From: Bacillota bacterium
Lineage (GTDB): Bacteria > Bacillota > UBA4882 > UBA8346
DNA: 64,000 nt
Reading direction: 5' to 3'
Assembly (NCBI GenBank): GCA_023417475.1
Contig: JAEZFP010000067.1
Location: forward strand, 124,001-188,000
Shown here: piece by piece, positions 58,343 to 64,000 of the stretch
Layout of the letters: each line of letters starts with the position of its first letter
Position numbering within the stretch: position 1 is the stretch's first letter
Notes under the pieces: generated by a model
What the model was told of the DNA's origin: nothing
Seen by the model: only the letters and a program-made list of their open reading frames with translations
Databases searched by the model: none
Position numbers and translations under genes: made by a program

Positions 58343-59212
58343 CTACTCGTGAAACGAATCCTTCGCCCCCGTTTCCAAGCGTTTCCGGTATTGCAGGGGC
58401 GATAGTCCGGTAATGTTTTTAAAAAGTTTCCCAAAATACGACTGGTTTTCAAAACCGACTTCGTTGGCAACAAATAAGACGCTACGCTCGGAGTCACGCA
58501 GCATTTTCTGCGCGATCGAAATCCGTAAATTATTATAATAATCGGTAAAAGTCAACCCGGTTACCTCTTTGAAACTGCGGCTCAAATAGTAGGGACTGAC
58601 ATGAAAAGTCGCCGCGACCATCGACAACGTCAGTTTCTCCTGGTAGTTCTGGTTAATATATCTGACAATTTCCGAAATCCGCCCATGGGTCGGATTCAAG
58701 TGCGGAAGTTCTTCATCGCGGTTGGTGTTGCGGGCGGTAAAAATCAGTAACTGCAGCAATAATGAACGCAAACAGTTTTCATAATCCAAACTGCGGTTTT
58801 GGATCTCTTGACGCATTGTCTCAAAGATCCGGTCCACCGCGTTTTGATGGAGCGGATCGAAGCTGACGAAGTTGTACCGGTTAAAAAGCCGATCCAGCGA
58901 CTGGGGCGCGGCCCCCGCCGCATCCACCAGAAATTCCGGATTAAACTTAATCAGAAACCGTTCGTGATTTGGAATTCCGGTATCTTGGGTCGTATGCAAA
59001 TCAAACGGCTTGATAAATATCAGATTGCCTTGCCGCACATGGTAACTGCGATCTTTAATAAAATAAATCCGCTCGCCGGCCAGCAGATAAAAGAGCTCAT
59101 AATTACTGTGGAAATGGTTGCCGGCCATGCTTTGATGGCCGACCACCTTCCGTTGGGAAAGAAAGAAAGAACCCGAAGCGTTGGTGAATTTCAAAGGGGT
59201 AAAATGCGCCAT
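58343..59212 (-). CDS. AraC-family transcriptional regulator with cupin sensor domain
   Basis: 289 residues from ATG 59212 (GGGAG six bases upstream). Residues about 20-100 form a cupin: HFHSNYELFYLLAGERIYFI and GNLIFIKPFDLHTTQ. The two helix-turn-helix motifs occupy about 185-285: EKLTLSMVAATFHVSPYYLS and LFVANEVGFENQSYFGKLFK, ending LSPLQYRKRLE. It is the usual type controlling carbohydrate genes. The only sugar genes near are the GH2/ABC set beyond lacI, so its target is uncertain. Confidence 0.92.
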   Translation of the reverse strand: MAHFTPLKFTNASGSFFLSQRKVVGHQSMAGNHFHSNYELFYLLAGERIYFIKDRSYHVRQGNLIFIKPFDLHTTQDTGIPNHERFLIKFNPEFLVDAAGAAPQSLDRLFNRYNFVSFDPLHQNAVDRIFETMRQEIQNRSLDYENCLRSLLLQLLIFTARNTNRDEELPHLNPTHGRISEIVRYINQNYQEKLTLSMVAATFHVSPYYLSRSFKEVTGLTFTDYYNNLRISIAQKMLRDSERSVLFVANEVGFENQSYFGKLFKNITGLSPLQYRKRLETGAKDSFHE

Positions 59213-59292
59213 GAACAACTCCCGCCTTTCCGCGCCAAACCGAAAAAATATCCTGCTTTTTATTTTACTGTTACAAAGATTTAAAGTAAAGG

Positions 59293-59320
59293 TTGAACTC
59301 TAACTCCAGTTTGTTATAAT
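59293..59320 (+). promoter_or_regulatory. promoter of the Cas2/SinR-like gene
   Basis: TTGAAC (59293-59298), 16 bases, TATAAT (59315-59320). Expected start of transcription is near 59327, just before GGAGGGG, giving a very short leader. Confidence 0.7.
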
Positions 59321-59342
59321 TAACTCACGGAGGGGATCTGTC

Positions 59343-59618
59343 ATGTCCAAAATTATCTGTTGCGACTATCCAAACCAAGAAGGGGAAGGGGTTCGCAAGT
59401 TTCAGAATTGGTTGATCGGAATCGACGGTTGTTGCCAAATAACCAATACCTGCTGGATTGTGGCGGCAGTCGAAACCAATCAACAGATCGTCGATCGTCT
59501 CCGCGGTTACTTAGGCGCGGACGCCCGGATTTTTGTCGCTTCCTTGGAGAAAGGCAGCGGCGTTTGGGTCAATGCGCTCGAATCCAGCGAAGTGCTCCAA
59601 GATATTTTAAAGAGTTGA
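59343..59618 (+). CDS. small Cas2/SinR-like (ferredoxin-fold) protein
   Basis: 91 residues, ATG with GGAGGGG seven bases upstream. The order strand-helix-strand-strand-helix, with TNTCWIVAAVETNQQIVDRL and LGADARIFVASLEKGSGVWV, matches solitary SinR/Cas2-like proteins in which a tWIV strand is followed by a helix and a DxxxxV strand. The N-terminal part (IICCDYP, then a short insert) is less typical. No repeats, cas1 or toxin partner nearby, so not part of CRISPR. Own promoter and terminator; function unknown. Confidence 0.55.
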   Translation: MSKIICCDYPNQEGEGVRKFQNWLIGIDGCCQITNTCWIVAAVETNQQIVDRLRGYLGADARIFVASLEKGSGVWVNALESSEVLQDILKS

Positions 59619-59624
59619 TTTGAT

Positions 59625-59666
59625 AACAAAAGCCTTGTTCCGCCTAACGGACCCAAGGCTTTTGTT
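59625..59666. terminator. bidirectional terminator between the Cas2-like gene and lacI
   Basis: AACAAAAGCCTTG (59625-59637) pairs perfectly with CAAGGCTTTTGTT (59654-59666), 13 bp, with T-rich ends on both strands, and stands between two convergent genes. Confidence 0.92.
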
Positions 59667-59668
59667 AT

Positions 59669-60682
59669 TTAACCATCGCCCAACCGACCCGGAGCGGCTG
59701 CCGTGCTTTCCCGGATCACCAGTTGCGGGGTGAATTTCAGTTTCCGTTTGACCGGTTCCCCTTGCAATACTTTGTAGAGTTGATCGGCGGTCGCCCGGGC
59801 AACCTCCCGCGTATGATTGTCGATGGAAGTCAACGTGGGTGTGGCCGCCTCCGTCAATAGCGAATTGTTATACCCGATGATCGAAATGTCCCGGGGAACG
59901 TTCAGTCCGCGTCGCGCGGCGGCTTTCATCACTCCGACCGCAGTGAGGTCTTCGCCGCAAATCACCGCGGTAACCCGCTTGCCTTGGTCGAGCAGTTGAT
60001 TCAGACCGGCGGCGCCATCGGCCATACTGTAAAAAACTCCGCAATAGTTACTCGGATCGAGGCCATGCTTACGCATCCCGTCCTGAAACCCTTTCAGTTT
60101 CGCCACCGCCGAGGGATTTTTGGAATCGACAAAATAATGAATATCACGATGCCCCTGTTCAACCAGGTAAGTCACGGTATTGGCCACGGCCACCGCATCA
60201 TCGTGAACGATGGAATAAATATTATCGGCCTGCAAAAAGTTGTTCACGATCAGTAACGGCACTTTCCGGGCGGCTTGCAAAAGATGATCGTTGTTGGCCT
60301 TCTCCTTATACATCGAACCGACCATGATAATCCCGTCGACCTGTTTCTCCAGAGTCATCCGCAGGCACTTCTTAATACTCTCCAACCCGGAACCGGTATT
60401 GGTTAAAATCACATTATAGCCCAGTTCAATGAAACGCCGTTCAATGGTGTAAACCACGGTGGCGATATACAGACTGGTGATATCATTGGCCAAGATTCCG
60501 ATGGTTTTCATGGAGTTCACCACTAAACCACGCGCGACCGCGTTGGCAACATAGTGGGTTTGGTCCAAAATCGCTTGAACCTTTTGACGGGTCTCCGGGT
60601 TCACCTTCTCCGGTTGATTGAGGACCCGGGAGACCGTTGCCGTCGAGACCCCGGCTAAACCGGCAATGTCTTGCATCTTCAT
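59669..60682 (-). CDS. LacI-family transcriptional regulator
   Basis: 337 residues. The N-terminal HTH and hinge are complete: MQDIAGLAGVSTATVSRVLN, then NPETRQKVQAILDQTHYVAN. The periplasmic-binding-like effector domain follows: IGILANDITSLYIATVVYTI, GIIMVGSMYKEKAN, VIFTGEDLTAVGV-like AVICGEDLTAVGVMKAAARR and ISIIGYNNSLLTEAATPTLT. Its promoter region contains the start of the 21-bp array. Most likely represses the adjacent GH2/ABC sugar genes when no inducer is present. Confidence 0.92.
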   Translation of the reverse strand: MKMQDIAGLAGVSTATVSRVLNQPEKVNPETRQKVQAILDQTHYVANAVARGLVVNSMKTIGILANDITSLYIATVVYTIERRFIELGYNVILTNTGSGLESIKKCLRMTLEKQVDGIIMVGSMYKEKANNDHLLQAARKVPLLIVNNFLQADNIYSIVHDDAVAVANTVTYLVEQGHRDIHYFVDSKNPSAVAKLKGFQDGMRKHGLDPSNYCGVFYSMADGAAGLNQLLDQGKRVTAVICGEDLTAVGVMKAAARRGLNVPRDISIIGYNNSLLTEAATPTLTSIDNHTREVARATADQLYKVLQGEPVKRKLKFTPQLVIRESTAAAPGRLGDG

Positions 60683-60770
60683 TATAATTCACCTAAAACA
60701 GACCGTATTCAATCGAACTTATCCTTATATGATAACCTTTCTTTGGCGCAAAAGTCAAATCGCCGTCCGC

Positions 60771-61064
60771 TTGGAGAGTTGCCGCAATCGTTCCGGCGCT
60801 TGCCAAAATTATTATGGAACATGCCCGAGTGGTTTTGGAACGTTCCAAAATCGTTTTGGAACTTGCCAAAGTCACTTTGGAACATGCCAGAGTCGTTTTG
60901 GAACTTGCCAAAGTCACTTTGGAACATGCCAGAGTCGTTTTGGAACATGCCGGAGTCGTTTTGGAACCTGCCGGAATCGTTTAGGCGCTTGCCAAAATTG
61001 TTTTGGAACTTGCCAAAGTCACTTTGGAACATGCCGGAACCTTTTTGGCACTTGCCGCAATCGT
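60771..61064. repeat. 21-bp tandem array of 14 units with hairpin-forming junctions
   Basis: Fourteen consecutive units of 21 bases starting at 60771 and ending at 61064, typically TTTGGAAC(A/T)TGCC(A/G)(G/A)AGT followed by CGT or CAC. Unit borders form small hairpins (CCAAAGTCACTTTGG). The outer units are more degenerate (for example those at 60771, 60792 and 60981). It lies between the GH2 stop and the lacI start. All three plus frames and the minus frames are open through it because 21 is divisible by three, so long frames there are artefacts of the repeat. Confidence 0.88.
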
Positions 61065-61117
61065 TCCCGCGCAAATGAGATCACAGGCGAGGGTGAGGTC
61101 AGGACCTTCCGAACTCC

Positions 61118-62911
61118 TTACTCCCCGTACTCCGCCTGTTTCTCGCGGTAAAAAGCCTGGAGAATATAAAAGGCGAGTTTCCGGGTTTGCTTATCGGCCG
61201 CAATCAACCCTTTCCGGTTGAATCCCCGTTGGAACCGGTTAATCCGGCGCGGTGTCCGGAAATCGTACAGGATCCAGGGCGAGATTCCCTTGATGTAATC
61301 GAGCTGCCGGACGATCTCAACCTGGCGCCGGTAAACTTCGGCCATGTGATCTTCGGTGAAGAGGTCGTTTTTAGTGCCGCGTTGACCGGCCAGGCCGTCG
61401 GCGCCGGTCTCGGTGATCACCACCGGCTTTTGGGGATTGGAGTTCTTGCCCAGAGCGATCAGGTCCTCAATGTTAGGCCGGTACCAACCGTAATATTCGT
61501 TTAACCCAATCACATCCAACGAGTCGGCCAAGCGGTCCTCGATCTTCAGTTTGGCTTCGTTCACCAGGCAAGCCGCTGAGACCAGCCGGGTGGGATCGGC
61601 TGCTTTGGCCGTCCGCGCCAACCGACTCATGAACGACAACCGGGCTTCGGTATCGGCATTTTCATTCCCAACCGACCAGATGATAACACTGGCCCGGTTT
61701 TGGTCGCGCAAAATCAGTTCGAGCAATTGGTTTTCGGCATCGGCGTAAGTGGCCGGATTGTCGAAAGCGATCGCCCAATAAACCGGAATCTCTTCCCATA
61801 AAAGCATGCCGACTTCATCGGCGATCAGCGCCGCCAGTTCGGTATGGGGATAATGGGCCAACCGCATGAAGTTGCAACCCAAATCCTTGGCGTCGGCGAA
61901 ACGGCGCCGCAAATCCGCCTCGTTGGTCACTTTGCCGAGTTGTTCATCATCTTCGTGGACGCAGATTCCCCGGAGGAACAGCGATTTCCCGTTGAGCCGG
62001 ATCGTTTGGCCCGCCACCTCGATCTGACGGAACCCCACCAGCAATTCCACCCGGTCGGCGCCGTAACTGATAACCACTTGGTAACGGCGGGGTTGCTCCG
62101 GACTCCACAGTTCCGGCCGGGCCGCCGCCGTCAGCACGACAGACTGATTGACGGTCTGCCCGGTGGTTTTGACGCCCAATTCGGGGATTTCCAACCCGAC
62201 CGCGCCGTCGGCCCCGTCGACGCTAACTTCAGCCCGGATTTGACCGTAGGTGCCATCGGGAACCAGATACACCTTGGCGTTTTTAACAAACGCCGGTTTC
62301 AGCCGGACCAACTCGATATCGCGATAGATCCCGCCGTAATTGAACCAATCGGTATTTTTCATCGGAACCCGGTCGGCGGTGCGGGTGTTATTAACGCAGA
62401 ACTGAATGATATTTTTTTGCTGAAGTTTGCCGGTGAGTTCCACGCAGAACGGCGTGGACCCGCCCAGGTGATTGCCGAGAAACTCCCGGTTCAAAAAGAC
62501 TTTGGTATCATAGTTGGCGGCGCCGATCTTTAAAAAAACCCGTTCCCCCGGTTCGACGGCAATATAAGTGAATTCCCGCGCGTACCAAGCGCTTCCCTCG
62601 TAATAAAGATATTCCGGTCGGGTCGTATTCCAACAGCACGGCACGACGGTTTCTTCCCCGGCGTCATGGTCGTAATCCCAAGGAACCAACCGGCCGTTGG
62701 CATCTTCCTTGACGAGCAAGTGCCAATCGGCGCGCAAACCGGTGTCATACGGATCAATCGCAAAAAACCAACTGCCGTTCAGACTCTCTTTCGGACGGTT
62801 CTCCGTTAGAATAAAGGTGGTGTGGTTCAGGTTTTGCAGGCTGAACTTATAATGATAACGCTCATCGTGAATATTGGCTTGCAGATTATCGGCATGTAAT
62901 TCGTTGCTCAT
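61118..62911 (-). CDS. glycoside hydrolase family 2 (beta-galactosidase/beta-glucuronidase type)
   Basis: 597 residues from ATG 62911 (AAAGGTG six bases before). Jelly-roll domain to about 180 (SLNGSWFFAIDPYD; VFLNREFLGNHLGGSTPF), an immunoglobulin-like domain to about 280, then the TIM barrel: LRGICVHEDDEQLGK, FMRLAHYPHTELAALIADEV, IIWSVGNENADTEARL with the acid/base Glu and PVVITETGADGLAG with the nucleophile Glu, and DYIKGISPWILYDFRTPRRI. No signal peptide, so it acts on imported oligosaccharides. Downstream of an ABC permease in a LacI-linked sugar operon. Confidence 0.92.
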   Translation of the reverse strand: MSNELHADNLQANIHDERYHYKFSLQNLNHTTFILTENRPKESLNGSWFFAIDPYDTGLRADWHLLVKEDANGRLVPWDYDHDAGEETVVPCCWNTTRPEYLYYEGSAWYAREFTYIAVEPGERVFLKIGAANYDTKVFLNREFLGNHLGGSTPFCVELTGKLQQKNIIQFCVNNTRTADRVPMKNTDWFNYGGIYRDIELVRLKPAFVKNAKVYLVPDGTYGQIRAEVSVDGADGAVGLEIPELGVKTTGQTVNQSVVLTAAARPELWSPEQPRRYQVVISYGADRVELLVGFRQIEVAGQTIRLNGKSLFLRGICVHEDDEQLGKVTNEADLRRRFADAKDLGCNFMRLAHYPHTELAALIADEVGMLLWEEIPVYWAIAFDNPATYADAENQLLELILRDQNRASVIIWSVGNENADTEARLSFMSRLARTAKAADPTRLVSAACLVNEAKLKIEDRLADSLDVIGLNEYYGWYRPNIEDLIALGKNSNPQKPVVITETGADGLAGQRGTKNDLFTEDHMAEVYRRQVEIVRQLDYIKGISPWILYDFRTPRRINRFQRGFNRKGLIAADKQTRKLAFYILQAFYREKQAEYGE

Positions 62912-62943
62912 GGTAATCACCTTTCAATATGAAATATTGATTA

Positions 62944-63792
62944 TCAACCTTTGACGCCACCGGCGGCGATTCCCTGGACGAAATATTTCTGGGCTGCCAA
63001 AAAGACCACAATGACCGGAATGACCGAAACCAGACAGCCGGCCATTTGCGGACCGTAATAAACGGTATATTGGGTGATAAAATCGGACATTCCCAAGGGA
63101 ATGGTCTTCAGGCTTTCTTTGGTGATATAGATCATCGGGGTAAAGAAGTCATTCCAGAAGAACCGGAACGAGAAAATCACCTGAGTGGCAATGACCGGTT
63201 TGGCCAAAGGCAGCATAATCCGGGCAAAGATCACAAACTCATTGGCCCCGTCGATCCGGGCCGCCTCAATCAGCGAATCGGGAATGGTCATGAAATACTG
63301 TTTCACCAAAAACGTGCCGAACGCCGTAAAGGAGCCCAACAAAATCAAAGCCAAATGGGTGTCGTACAGTCCTAAGTTGCGCACGATCAAAAACTGCGGA
63401 ATGATCATCACTTGTTGCGGGATCATGATCGAAGAGATATATAACAAAAAGATCAGGTCCCGGCCTTTCCAACGCAGTTTGGCAAAGGCGTAAGCGCCGG
63501 TGGTGGCGGTGAGGATCTGCACCAGGGTGATGATGATCGTCACTTTGAAGGAATTATAGGTATAAACCGGAAACGACTTGACAAGTTGCTGGAAATTATC
63601 CCAGATGAAATGGTCCGGAATCAGTTTTACCGGATAGCTGAAGATCTCCGACTCGGTTTTAAACGCGGAAGACACCATTAATAACAACGGCAAAAGAATG
63701 ATCAACGCGGTGATTCCCAATATTACGTAGACCGCGGTGGATGAAACGAACCGCTTCAGTTGCCGGTTGGGGGTTGAATTAAGCTGTTCCAA
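62944..63792 (-). CDS. carbohydrate ABC transporter permease, MalG type
   Basis: 282 residues with six helices. N-terminal helix LGITALIILLPLLLMVSSAF; the EAA loop reads EAARIDGANEFVIFARIMLPLAKPVI, which docks to the ATPase; FSFRFFWNDFFTPMIY and the C-terminal QKYFVQGIAAGGVKG are characteristic of CUT1 permeases. It precedes GH2 by 33 bases and follows a second permease 37 bases away. Imports oligosaccharides for the glycosidase, with the binding protein and shared ATPase outside the window. Confidence 0.92.
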   Translation of the reverse strand: MEQLNSTPNRQLKRFVSSTAVYVILGITALIILLPLLLMVSSAFKTESEIFSYPVKLIPDHFIWDNFQQLVKSFPVYTYNSFKVTIIITLVQILTATTGAYAFAKLRWKGRDLIFLLYISSIMIPQQVMIIPQFLIVRNLGLYDTHLALILLGSFTAFGTFLVKQYFMTIPDSLIEAARIDGANEFVIFARIMLPLAKPVIATQVIFSFRFFWNDFFTPMIYITKESLKTIPLGMSDFITQYTVYYGPQMAGCLVSVIPVIVVFLAAQKYFVQGIAAGGVKG

Positions 63793-63828
63793 TCTCAGTT
63801 ACCTCCTCACGCAGATATGCGCCAGTTG

Positions 63829-64000
63829 TTAATCGTAGGTTACCCATTTCTTTTGACCCCGGTATTGCACCACGGTTACCACTAAAACAATCAGCAATAA
63901 CACCACCGCTTCGGCCGAGGCGTAACCCATCCGGTAATGGGCGAAAGCGTTCTGGAAAATATCGAAGACCAAGACCGTTGTCGAGCCGGCCGGACCGCCG
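63829..64000 (-). CDS. carbohydrate ABC transporter permease, MalF type (C-terminal part)
   Basis: The last 57 codons are visible: GGPAGSTTVLVFDIFQNAFA, then HYRMGYASAEAVVLLLIVLV and the end KKWVTYD. This is the final helix and tail of CUT1 MalF-type permeases (MGYASA motif). The rest lies beyond 64000. It forms a pair with the MalG-type gene. Confidence 0.85.
   Translation of the reverse strand, partial: GGPAGSTTVLVFDIFQNAFAHYRMGYASAEAVVLLLIVLVVTVVQYRGQKKWVTYD

Noticed and set aside
60618..61221. Open frames of 120-177 codons with FGTCQSR-like repeats
   Set aside because: All frames on both strands are open through the 21-bp array, and no start has a ribosome binding site. Treated as a non-coding repeat.

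Overview
The window looks like a chromosome segment of a spore-forming Bacillota (Firmicute) of middling G+C content. This is inferred from strong AGGAGG-type ribosome binding sites with many TTG/GTG starts, NupNOPQ-like nucleoside transporter genes, two proteins resembling SPOCS/DUF3794 spore-coat domains, a DUF1450 (YuzB-like) protein, and sps-like surface polysaccharide genes. I see no rRNA, tRNA, CRISPR array or intact transposase.

Layout. 1-5.2 kb (minus): a nucleoside ABC importer (lipoprotein, ATPase, two permeases) followed by the start of an amidohydrolase, driven by one clear promoter inside an inverted-repeat operator. 5.5-9.1 kb: a beta/gamma-crystallin plus SPOCS-like protein, a nitrilase-family amidase, and a glycosyltransferase/SPOCS-like pair. 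9.3-43.4 kb: a very large surface-glycan locus. It holds glycosyltransferases, three tandem paralogous SpsB-like transferases, two class III and two DegT aminotransferases, three CMP-sugar cytidylyltransferases, two NeuB-family synthases (one without its SAF domain), a KdsC-like phosphatase, a 4,6-dehydratase, a NeuC-type epimerase, a NeuD-type acyltransferase, RmlD- and SpsI-like enzymes, SDR and Gfo/Idh dehydrogenases, methyltransferases and a GNAT acetyltransferase. It can supply at least one nonulosonic acid and probably further CMP-activated sugars to a polymer; the SPOCS-like neighbours suggest the spore surface.

The locus is interrupted at 30.4-35.1 kb by an AT-rich accessory island: a secreted hypothetical protein fused behind an RHS remnant, a 21-bp-period array of DnaA-box-like sequences, a small protein and an XRE regulator sharing a palindromic operator, an ankyrin protein, and a nitroreductase/HxlR pair.

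43.9-57.3 kb: a small PD-(D/E)XK-like protein; a minus-strand block of histidine kinase, response regulator, alkaline phosphatase, DUF3299-like protein and a LolD/FtsX-type ABC transporter; a methyltransferase; a His-rich protein; zwf and a cyclase on plus; then trxB, a DUF1450 protein and an FAD oxidoreductase. 57.4-64 kb: a small Cys/His-rich protein, a MITE-like element inserted into a terminator, an AraC regulator, a Cas2/SinR-like small protein, and a LacI-controlled sugar module (GH2 glycosidase and ABC permeases running off the end). A second 21-bp tandem array lies between the GH2 gene and lacI.

Family calls come from reading motifs, not from database searches. Start sites were chosen mainly by ribosome-binding-site spacing.
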